Shown here: in pieces, positions 53,102 to 60,491 of the stretch
Layout of the letters: every line of letters begins with the position of its first letter
Numbering within the stretch: the first letter of the stretch is position 1
Assembly (NCBI GenBank): GCA_016786485.1
Contig: JAEUWD010000051.1
Span: forward strand, 1 to 64,000
DNA length: 64,000 nucleotides
Reading direction: 5' to 3'
Source of the DNA: Bacteriovoracaceae bacterium
GTDB lineage: Bacteria > Bdellovibrionota > Bacteriovoracia > Bacteriovoracales > Bacteriovoracaceae
Position numbers and translations under genes: made by a program
Notes under the pieces: generated by a model
Seen by the model: the letters and a program-made list of their open reading frames with translations, nothing else
What the model was told of the DNA's origin: nothing
Databases searched by the model: none

Positions 53102-54622
53102 ATGGAAATGCGCAGTTCTCCGATTAAAGGCAAATTAAGAGATCTACAAATCGAAATCGAAGGTTATGCTAAAGAGTTCGGTCTGGATTTTTTCCCGCAA
53201 ATTTTTGAAATGTGTGATTACGACACGATCAATATTTTAGCTGCCCAAGGCGGTTTCCCAACTCGTTACCCACATTGGCGTTTCGGGATGGAATACGATC
53301 AGCTTTCTAAAGGTTATCGTTACGGATTACAGAAAATTTATGAAATGGTTATTAACACTGATCCTTGTTACGCTTATTTATTACAAGTCAATAACTGGGT
53401 AGATCAGAAAATTGTTATGGCCCACGTTTACGGCCACAATGACTTTTTCAAAAACAATATGTGGTTTAGAACTACCAACCGTAAAATGATGGATGTCATG
53501 GCCAACCATGGGACGAAAATTCGTCGTTACATGGAAAAATACGGCGTTGATAAAGTGGAAGCTTTCATCGATCGCGTCCTTTCATTAGAAAATTTGATTA
53601 GTGTTAACGAAATGTTTGAGACTCAAGAAATCAAAAGACATCGTCGTGAATTAAATGAACAGGCCCGAACTGAAAGTGAAGACGATTACGTGAATGATGA
53701 TCGCTCGGAAGCTTTAAAATCTTTCATGCGTACTAAAAAGCGTGGTGAAGATTTAAGAGATTATGAAAAAAAATCAAAAGAAGATCATAAAGAATTAGTA
53801 TTGCCGAAGAAAATTCCACCAAAACCAGAAAGAGATTTACTACAATTTTTGGTTAACTTTGCTCCAGTAGAAGAGTGGCAAGCGGATATCATTGGGATTT
53901 TAAGAGAGGAATCATATTATTTCCTACCTCAACGTTTGACGAAAATCATGAATGAAGGCTGGGCAAGTTACTGGCACTCGACCATCATGACTCAAAGAGC
54001 TTTAGATGCTTCCGAAATCGTCGATTTCGCTGATAAACACGCAGGGGTTATGGCCATGAGCCGTCAGCAAATGAATCCGTACAAAGTGGGAATCGAGCTT
54101 ATGCGCGATATCGAACATCGCTGGAATACTGGTAAGTTTGGCAAAGAGTACAATGAATGCCAGAACATGAGCGAAAAAAATAATTGGGATCTTAAATTAG
54201 GTAAGGGCCGCGAGAAAATTTTCGAAGTCCGAAAAACGCATAATGATATTTCATTCATTGATGAGTTTTTAACGCCTGAATTTTGCCAGCGACAGCAGTT
54301 ATTTACCTATAAATATAATCCACGCACAGGCCGCTATGAAATTGACCACCGCGATTTCTTGGGAATCAAATCAAAGCTGTTAGCGCAGTTAACTAACTTT
54401 GGCTCACCAATGATTGAAGTCGATGATGCGAACTTCAAAAACCGTGGAGAGTTGCTCTTAGTTCACCGCCATTCTGGGGTGGATTTAGACATGAACTATG
54501 CTTCAGAGACCCTTAAGAACCTTTTCCATATTTGGACGAGACCCGTAAACATTCGAACTAAGTTCGATGAGAAAGAGGTTGTCTTCCACTTTGATGGCAA
54601 AGAAATGAAGCCGTTACATTAA
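53102..54622 (+). CDS. spoVR: SpoVR family protein
   Basis: A 506-residue member of the SpoVR/YcgB family, normal length. The [34 protein letters not shown]-type block (here [34 protein letters not shown]) and [13 protein letters not shown], together with [11 protein letters not shown]-like [14 protein letters not shown], are hallmarks. Named for a sporulation phenotype, but the gene is widespread in non-spore-formers. It starts 2 bp after yhbH. It ends 3 bp from the convergent 109-residue secreted protein. Catalytic activity is not known; conserved HxxH-like residues are suggestive only. Confidence 0.94.
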   Translation: [506 protein letters not shown]

Positions 54623-54625
54623 GTC

Positions 54626-54943
54626 TTAGTTGCAATATCTTACGAAATTTTGCCAAGAAAATGTCCAAAAGTAACCGCATTGATATTGGTAATACCAGCT
54701 ATTGGTATTGTAATTCCAAAAATAGACATTTGAGCATGTATTGACGGTGTACCAGTTTCTTTGTTGGCAGTTTTTAACAACATATCCGTAAGCATCATAG
54801 TAGCAAGGACCACATGCTAAAGAAGTTGAGCCTTGTTGAGAGTAGTAGCGACTAGTTGACCAGCCAGATTGCGCGTAAGTAGCTTGTGAGGTTGTGATAG
54901 CTACAAAGATTAGAACTAAAGCTAAGAAAGCGAATTTTTTCAT
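54626..54943 (-). CDS. Secreted Tyr/Trp/Asn/Cys-rich small protein
   Basis: A 105-residue precursor from the ATG ending at 54943 (MKKFAFLALVLIFV, GGAG 7 nt upstream); the frame extends 4 codons further without an RBS. The signal is cleaved near TTSQATYAQ. The ~80-residue mature part is extraordinarily aromatic, with about a third Tyr/Trp/Phe (SNVYFWNYNTNSWYYQYQ), and has six cysteines likely to form three disulfides. No family recognised. It converges on spoVR. A secreted binding or adhesive peptide is possible, but this is speculation. Confidence 0.65.
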   Translation of the reverse strand: MKKFAFLALVLIFVAITTSQATYAQSGWSTSRYYSQQGSTSLACGPCYYDAYGYVVKNCQQRNWYTVNTCSNVYFWNYNTNSWYYQYQCGYFWTFSWQNFVRYCN

Positions 54944-55010
54944 TTTACACTCCAAATATTTAAAAAGAAATGCAACTTACGCAGTAAGCTAGAACTTGTA
55001 AATAATTAAT

Positions 55011-55904
55011 TTAGGCTTTTAAAAGTTTTTCATAGCTTGTCATGAGTTTTTTTGTGATAGGACCTGGTGTGTTTTGTAAAATCTTCTCATTAATCTGACA
55101 GATAGGAACAATACCTTTAGTTGAACTGGTGAAGAAGGCTTCATCGGCTTCCAAAAATTCCGCAGGCGTAAAATTCTTTTCTCCGCCTTTGAATTTTTCT
55201 TTTTTCATAATATCTAAAATCTTATCTCGGGTAATACCTTTGAGTAGACCAGCTTTGAGCGGAGGAGTGAGGATTTCACCGTTCTTAATCATCCAAATAT
55301 TATTGGTCGTACCCTCAGTGATAAAACCATCTTTATTCGTCATGACAGCATCAAAGAATTCTTTTTTACGAGCATCTAAAAGCGCTAAAACGTTATTCAA
55401 ATAGTTTCCAGACTTGGCATTTGGGTCAGTCGCCTTGGGATCGTTACGTAGGAAACTTGAAATACAAACTGATACACCTTTTTCATACCACCACGCTGGG
55501 TAATCAGGGTATTCCTTCACGACAATCACCATATTGTTTTGTTCTGTCTGTACGTCCAGGCCAATGGGAGTGATGCCACGAGTGACAACAAAACGTACAT
55601 AAGCCTGATCAACATCGAGGGCCTTGACTGTTTTTTCAATTTCTTTTTTTATTTCTGCTCGTGTGAAAAGCACAGGCATGGCAATCAGTTCAGCTGAATT
55701 ATAAAGGCGATCAAGATGTTCTTCTAGAAAAAGACATTTGCCCTTAATGGTTTTAGTCACTTCATAAACAGAGTCACCATACAAAAAGCCACGATCAAAA
55801 ACTGAAATATTAGCTGCTTCTGGCGGATAAATTTCACCATTAATATTGACTAAAGTACGTGGAAAAAGATCTTTGATGTTTTTGTTTTTTGGATTCATGG
55901 CCAT
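55011..55904 (-). CDS. Class IV PLP aminotransferase (IlvE/D-amino-acid aminotransferase type)
   Basis: A 297-residue fold-type IV aminotransferase. Motifs: ISVFDRGFLYGDSVYEVTKTIKGK with the FDRG/GDGVFET-like block, LEEHLDRLYNSAELI, AKSGNYLNNVLALLDARKK with the PLP Lys, and ITEGTTNNIWMIKNGEILTPPLKAGLLKGITRDKIL. The length and motifs fit branched-chain aminotransferase (ilvE) or D-alanine aminotransferase (dat). The sequence alone does not separate them, though VTRGI-type blocks lean to the Dat/ADCL side. It stands alone on the minus strand. Confidence 0.9.
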   Translation of the reverse strand: MAMNPKNKNIKDLFPRTLVNINGEIYPPEAANISVFDRGFLYGDSVYEVTKTIKGKCLFLEEHLDRLYNSAELIAMPVLFTRAEIKKEIEKTVKALDVDQAYVRFVVTRGITPIGLDVQTEQNNMVIVVKEYPDYPAWWYEKGVSVCISSFLRNDPKATDPNAKSGNYLNNVLALLDARKKEFFDAVMTNKDGFITEGTTNNIWMIKNGEILTPPLKAGLLKGITRDKILDIMKKEKFKGGEKNFTPAEFLEADEAFFTSSTKGIVPICQINEKILQNTPGPITKKLMTSYEKLLKA

Positions 55905-55937
55905 AAGATAATAGAAAAAGAGAAAAAAAGAAATCTT

Positions 55938-57314
55938 TTAATAGGCCTTAAGCTTGATTAGCGTATTATCCAATTCTTCAATGTCGCGTTGGTCAACAAA
56001 CAAGGTTTCTTCAATCGCACTGAGCGATGCAGTTTGCGTGAGATTATCAATAAAAGCTTGGCTACCTTCGTGGACGGCCTGATCCAAATGTACCGTTTGA
56101 GTTAAATCATCCCAGAAACGGGATTGGATCATGACCCAGCAACTTAAACCATCAAGCTGATCGCAAGCACGAGCGGAATATCGTTGATAATCTTCGTTTT
56201 GCTTTTTACGAAGGGAAGCGTAAGCATAAATCTGGTTAACTTCTAACTCTTGCGCGCCTTCGGTACGTTTAATAACTGCATTTAAATGTTCACGGGCCTC
56301 ATCAAATTTATCCAGTTGCACCAAGAAGGCCGCTTTCAAAGTCGTGCGTTCATTCTGAGTACCAATGGCGTGGAACTTCATTTCTTCCGAAAGCTTTTCG
56401 CCTTCTTGCCATTGCTCCAATAACCATGTGAGGGGTAGCAAACGCTCAAGGGCGTTGATGGAATTGGATTTTTTCATAATCGCCAGTTTATATTGAGCGT
56501 AGGCGAGATCCCATTTCTCTTGCATCAGATAGAAATTACCTTTGATATTTTCCACGTTCGCACCATCCAGATCTTCAATGAAGCGATAACTTTTGACGAG
56601 GTCGTTTTCTCGGAAATAAAGAAAGCCTATCGCTTCTCGCACATCTTCATCAGACAAAATTTCTGTTGGAATTTGACTGATGTAGGGGCGGATAAATTTA
56701 AATTGATTGAGATAAAGGGCGAGTTTCAGCCAAACGCGAGTACGTTCAACGGAATAATCCAGAGAGACGAGTGATTCAAAAGGTCGCGCCGTCACATCTT
56801 CGCTGCTGTTAAGTTTTACCTTCACGAGAGCATCAAACCATAAGTGATCACTTTCCGATTCACTCATGGTGGCACCCTTGCAATCATTCCAATCTTCGAA
56901 GAGGTCTTTTTTGATATTGAGAATCACTTTATTTAAAACTTTCAGGTGGCAGATTTTTTTATAATTTTCAGAAGTTTTAAAAATAGGTGAGCTTAGTATT
57001 TTCAGACTTTCCATATAGTTTTCTTCTAAAAAGAAAACTATGGCGTGATAACGATCAATCAAAGGTAAGAAATCTTTATTGAGCCCTAGGTCCTTCAATT
57101 TGAAGATTTCCAGCTTCGCCCGCTCCAGGTTACCAATCAGCAGCGAATACTTCACCTGGCCAATTTTATCGTTGATTTGAGCTAATTGCGCCTGCTTCTC
57201 AGAAACTTGTTCTGCAGCGAAAATATTTTCATCTTCCGGATAGGTAAACTTGTTAGGCGCTTTAGACCACGCGCTTAAGCTGATTAAAATAGTCAGTAAT
57301 CCCAATATCTTCAT
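55938..57314 (-). CDS. Exported TPR-like helical-repeat protein
   Basis: A 458-residue protein with signal peptide MKILGLLTILISLSAWSKA. The rest is degenerate helical repeats with TPR spacing (ARAKLEIFKLKDLGLN-type, KGNFYLMQEKWDLAYAQYKLAIMKKSNSINALERL, FDEAREHLNAVIKR), so a periplasmic scaffold is likely. Two CysxxxCys-like pairs near the C-terminus (SARACDQLDGLSCW) are reminiscent of SEL1/cysteine-bridged repeats. It is divergent (62 bp) from another exported protein of unknown function, with which it may share regulation. No specific role can be given. Confidence 0.65.
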   Translation of the reverse strand: MKILGLLTILISLSAWSKAPNKFTYPEDENIFAAEQVSEKQAQLAQINDKIGQVKYSLLIGNLERAKLEIFKLKDLGLNKDFLPLIDRYHAIVFFLEENYMESLKILSSPIFKTSENYKKICHLKVLNKVILNIKKDLFEDWNDCKGATMSESESDHLWFDALVKVKLNSSEDVTARPFESLVSLDYSVERTRVWLKLALYLNQFKFIRPYISQIPTEILSDEDVREAIGFLYFRENDLVKSYRFIEDLDGANVENIKGNFYLMQEKWDLAYAQYKLAIMKKSNSINALERLLPLTWLLEQWQEGEKLSEEMKFHAIGTQNERTTLKAAFLVQLDKFDEAREHLNAVIKRTEGAQELEVNQIYAYASLRKKQNEDYQRYSARACDQLDGLSCWVMIQSRFWDDLTQTVHLDQAVHEGSQAFIDNLTQTASLSAIEETLFVDQRDIEELDNTLIKLKAY

Positions 57315-57376
57315 GTTAATTTATCGTCTAAATGACCGAGAAGGTTTAGGTCAGCAAAAAGGATTTTTTTAAACTT

Positions 57377-59017
57377 ATGGAAAAGTGGTTTTTACTCTTC
57401 ATTTTATTTGGTCAACAGGCCTTCGGTTTGACTCCGCTAGAAGGTGTTATTCTCGGTAAAATACAACAAGATGACCAGTTTGATCCGATGAAAACGGTTT
57501 TTGAAAGAAAGTCGCAAAACAAAGATGTGACGGATTCAGAATTAATGCTTCGAAATTATTTGGCCTTTTATCAGAGCGGTGAGAATTTAAAAAATAGCTG
57601 TGATAAATACACTACACCATTTCGATATGCTTCACCTTGGTTGCAATCTCAAGCAGAGCAAACAGTCCTTGCGACTTTGCAGTACATGGCACTCGACTTA
57701 CAAGTTCGTGCGATTGCCAAATACGCTAAACATCTCGAGTACACTTCAAGCGATTATAATCGTCTGGTCGATAATATTATTCAGGGTTATTGTTCGAAAA
57801 ATTTAACTGTTTATAGTTTGAAACTGCTAAAACAAAATCTACTAGATAAGTTTGAAAATAATAATAGTTTTAATTTACCAAATTGGAATAATAGTCCGCA
57901 TTTCCCCGAGAATTTGCAGTCATTATCGCAGTCTAATTTTGCGCGTACGAATGAATTTAATTACACCTTAAAAGGTTTTCGTGCTTTCTGTTCTTGGTCG
58001 GGAAGTGTTGATGATTTTCGATTGCTCGATGTCTATTTGCAAAATCCTCATTTAATGAGTTACGTCTTTCAACATATGGATGGAAAAGAATCCTATTTTG
58101 ATTATACTTCTCACCAATTAAAATATCGTAGCTCACAAGACACGATTCAAGTGCTTTGCAAAAATGGGATTTGCCGCAAAGCTGATTACAAGTCTTTTGA
58201 AAAATTATTCCCACGTATGATGGGTTCGAGTTCTCTTAAAAGTGATCTCGAACGTCTTTACTGTCAGCGTTTTTCACAAATCAATATCGATAATAAATCA
58301 CCACTGCCAGTGATTGCGAAATGGAAAAACGAAAGAACTTTGGAATCCATCAATCTCGAGCGTTCGCAATTAATTGCTCTTATTACTGGCGCACCTGATT
58401 TACTAAATTCAGTGGAGAAATATGTGGACCTGGTACGACTGTTAAAAAGTAATATCAATCAGCGCTTAAGCAAGTGGGCGAAAGCCTCATTGAACCAATT
58501 CTCCAATGATATGTATTATGAAGAATCACTACAGTTTCAAGTCATGCCGAAAAATGCACGCTTTGAGAACATTAGAGGTAAGTATCATATCGATGTAGAA
58601 GTTACTTTGGGTGAAATCGATCGCGGGACTGAATTATTTGATAAATTAACCGCGTATTATTCTTTGAAATTTCCAAAGTCATTTCTTGATTGGGCGAAAA
58701 AAGAATATATGGCGGCGAAACACTCTGGAAAAACTTATCGAATTGAGAACTTCGAAAAACAAATTCAAGAATATGTGAAAAACCAACTGATTAATAAAGA
58801 AAAACGTTTCGTGGTTCTACCTTGGGACCAAGAAAAAAATCCCGGTGGTAATCTGGAGAAAATTATTACGCCCGAGTTATTACGCCAGTTAGAGCTAACA
58901 GATGAGAAGTTTTTTGCTAAAAATGTAAACGACTTTGTGGAAGTCCCAGTCGAATTTCATTATGGGAATTTTGCCCTCAAATATCTGCGTTACCGCTTTA
59001 ATAAAGTTTATAGATAA
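57377..59017 (+). CDS. Exported protein of unknown function
   Basis: A 546-residue protein with a short signal peptide (MEKWFLLFILFGQQAFG). The first ~350 residues are helical with scattered cysteines (CDKY, YCSKN, FCSWSG, CKNGICRKADY, YCQRF), which likely form disulfides after export. The C-terminal ~200 residues are mixed alpha/beta and basic. No known domain recognised. It shares a 62-bp divergent region with the TPR-like gene and is followed 52 bp later by rpoH. Confidence 0.6.
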   Translation: MEKWFLLFILFGQQAFGLTPLEGVILGKIQQDDQFDPMKTVFERKSQNKDVTDSELMLRNYLAFYQSGENLKNSCDKYTTPFRYASPWLQSQAEQTVLATLQYMALDLQVRAIAKYAKHLEYTSSDYNRLVDNIIQGYCSKNLTVYSLKLLKQNLLDKFENNNSFNLPNWNNSPHFPENLQSLSQSNFARTNEFNYTLKGFRAFCSWSGSVDDFRLLDVYLQNPHLMSYVFQHMDGKESYFDYTSHQLKYRSSQDTIQVLCKNGICRKADYKSFEKLFPRMMGSSSLKSDLERLYCQRFSQINIDNKSPLPVIAKWKNERTLESINLERSQLIALITGAPDLLNSVEKYVDLVRLLKSNINQRLSKWAKASLNQFSNDMYYEESLQFQVMPKNARFENIRGKYHIDVEVTLGEIDRGTELFDKLTAYYSLKFPKSFLDWAKKEYMAAKHSGKTYRIENFEKQIQEYVKNQLINKEKRFVVLPWDQEKNPGGNLEKIITPELLRQLELTDEKFFAKNVNDFVEVPVEFHYGNFALKYLRYRFNKVYR

Positions 59018-59033
59018 ATTCACATATGGGCCC

Positions 59034-59063
59034 TTGACTAAGTTCTAAGTGCGCTCATATTCT
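59034..59063 (+). promoter_or_regulatory. Candidate rpoH promoter giving a leaderless message
   Basis: TTGACT (59034-59039), 18 bp spacer, TATTCT (59058-59063). A start site about 7 nt after the -10 would fall on the A of the ATG at 59070, where no Shine-Dalgarno exists. Confidence 0.4.
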
Positions 59064-59069
59064 CCATTC

Positions 59070-59984
59070 ATGTCAGTCAAAAAAAGTTCTAATCCTACAG
59101 TGCTACCAGCGACCAGCAATCAAGTCTTACCGGTTGTTCCAAGCTCGCGCCAATTTGATGACGCCTTAGCGGTTTATTTAAAGCAAATCAGTCGTTATAA
59201 ATTACTCTCACCAGAAGAAGAAAAAGAGTTAGTTCAGCAAATGCATGAAACGGGTGATATTGAAGTGGCCAAGAAATTAGTTTCGGCCAATCTGCGTTTA
59301 GTGGTCAAAATTGCTTTCGAATACCGTAATGCCTATAAAAATATTCTCGACCTTATTCAGGAAGGAAACATCGGCCTCATGAAGGCTGTTTCTAAGTACG
59401 ATCCGAGCAAAGGCGCTAAACTTTCGTATTATGCCAGTTGGTGGATTCGTTCTTATATTTTAAAATTTATCCTCGATAACTTTCGCCTCATAAAGATTGG
59501 CACAACTCAAGAACAGAAAAAATTATTTTATAATTTAATGCGTGAAAAGCAGCGTCTCCTCAGCATGGGGATTGAACCTGATGCCAAGTTACTTTCAGAA
59601 AATCTCGGTGTTTCTGAAAAGGCCTTAGTGGAAATGGATATGCGCTTAAGCTCGGGTGGAGCGGAAGTCAGCTTGGATTTACCAGTGGGCGATGACTCTC
59701 GTAATACTATCGGGGATATGCTCTCAGATGGGAATGAATCCTCAATAGATGAGGTCCTAGGGCATCAACAAGGGATGGAAATTCTTCAAGATCATTTAGA
59801 AGGCTTTGTGAGTTCGCTTAAGGAAAGAGATAGAGAAATCTTTAAAAAACGGCTACTTAGTGAAGTTCCCGCTTCTTTACAGGCAATTGCAGATGATTAT
59901 GGCGTCTCGCGTGAGCGTATACGCCAGATAGAGGAGCGTCTGCTCGAGAAATTAAAGGTTTACATGTCTGAATTTATTCGATAA
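59070..59984 (+). CDS. rpoH: RNA polymerase sigma factor RpoH (sigma-32)
   Basis: A 304-residue group-3-like sigma factor from the ATG at 59070; a GTG start at 59049 is the alternative, and neither has a Shine-Dalgarno. Region 2: SANLRLVVKIAFEYRN...DLIQEGNIGLMKAVSKYDPSKGAKLSYYASWWIRSYI. The RpoH box sits in TTQEQKKLFYNL. Region 4 is LQAIADDYGVSRERIRQIEERLLEKL. Together with its length (E. coli RpoH 284 aa) these identify it as heat-shock sigma rather than RpoD. It stands alone before rpsO. The N-terminal ~20 residues are Ser/Pro-rich and unlike E. coli. Confidence 0.92.
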   Translation: MSVKKSSNPTVLPATSNQVLPVVPSSRQFDDALAVYLKQISRYKLLSPEEEKELVQQMHETGDIEVAKKLVSANLRLVVKIAFEYRNAYKNILDLIQEGNIGLMKAVSKYDPSKGAKLSYYASWWIRSYILKFILDNFRLIKIGTTQEQKKLFYNLMREKQRLLSMGIEPDAKLLSENLGVSEKALVEMDMRLSSGGAEVSLDLPVGDDSRNTIGDMLSDGNESSIDEVLGHQQGMEILQDHLEGFVSSLKERDREIFKKRLLSEVPASLQAIADDYGVSRERIRQIEERLLEKLKVYMSEFIR

Positions 59985-60004
59985 AACATGCTGCATTATT
60001 AACA

Positions 60005-60043
60005 GATCACGATTGTGATCCTTCGACTTGGTAGTAATACTAC
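60005..60043 (+). promoter_or_regulatory. Inverted repeats in the rpsO leader
   Basis: GATCAC-GATT-GTGATC (60005-60020) and GTAGTA-a-TACTAC (60031-60043) lie between rpoH and rpsO. A possible promoter (TTGTGA 60013-60018, TAATAC 60035-60040) overlaps them. S15 genes are commonly controlled by their own product through leader structure, but whether these bases are transcribed is unclear. Confidence 0.3.
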
Positions 60044-60063
60044 TCGGTGATAGGAGATGGTTT

Positions 60064-60330
60064 ATGACAACCCAAACAAAAAATTCTAAATTGGTTTCTC
60101 AATTTGGAAAAAACGCAAAAGACACTGGTTCAGTGGACGTTCAAATTGCCATTCTAACTCAAAGAATTGCTGATTTAAGCCCACATGTTGAAAAGAACAC
60201 TTTTGATCAAAGTTCAAAACGCGGTCTAATGAAGATCATTGGTAATCGTCGTCGATTACTAAAGTATCTTAAGTCTCAAGATGAGAATCGTTATCAAAAA
60301 GTTATTGATGGTCTAGGACTACGTAAGTAA
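60064..60330 (+). CDS. rpsO: 30S ribosomal protein S15
   Basis: The frame opens at 60028, but the ATG at 60064 (MTTQTKNSKLVSQFG) has GGAG 7 nt upstream and gives 88 aa, the exact family length. Conserved S15 stretches: DTGSVDVQIAILTQRIADLSPHVEKN and DQSSKRGLMKIIGNRRRLLKYLKSQDENRYQKVIDGLGLRK. It binds 16S rRNA and helps assemble the 30S platform. A terminator follows directly and pnp comes next, the classical rpsO-pnp order. Confidence 0.97.
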   Translation: MTTQTKNSKLVSQFGKNAKDTGSVDVQIAILTQRIADLSPHVEKNTFDQSSKRGLMKIIGNRRRLLKYLKSQDENRYQKVIDGLGLRK

Positions 60331-60335
60331 TAAAA

Positions 60336-60363
60336 ATAGGGATCGCAAGATCCCTTTTTTTTT
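60336..60363 (+). terminator. Intrinsic terminator after rpsO
   Basis: Stem AGGGATC / GATCCCT (60338-60344 with 60349-60355) around GCAA, followed by nine or more Ts. It separates rpsO from pnp, so pnp probably has its own promoter in the ~125 bp that follow. Confidence 0.9.
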
Positions 60364-60491
60364 GTTAAATTTATTGGGTTAGTTCATGAAGTCTTTAAAG
60401 GATACATAAATACAAAACACGCTTTTGTTTTTATTTATTCTTTAAACATCATGACTAACATTTATTCATATTTTCCAAAAGGAGTGTTGTC

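Noticed and set aside
54961-55000. Hairpin (CTTAC/GTAAG) after the aminotransferase as a terminator
   Set aside because: The stem is only 5-6 bp with a 3-nt loop, and the T-rich tail is delayed and interrupted; too weak to call.
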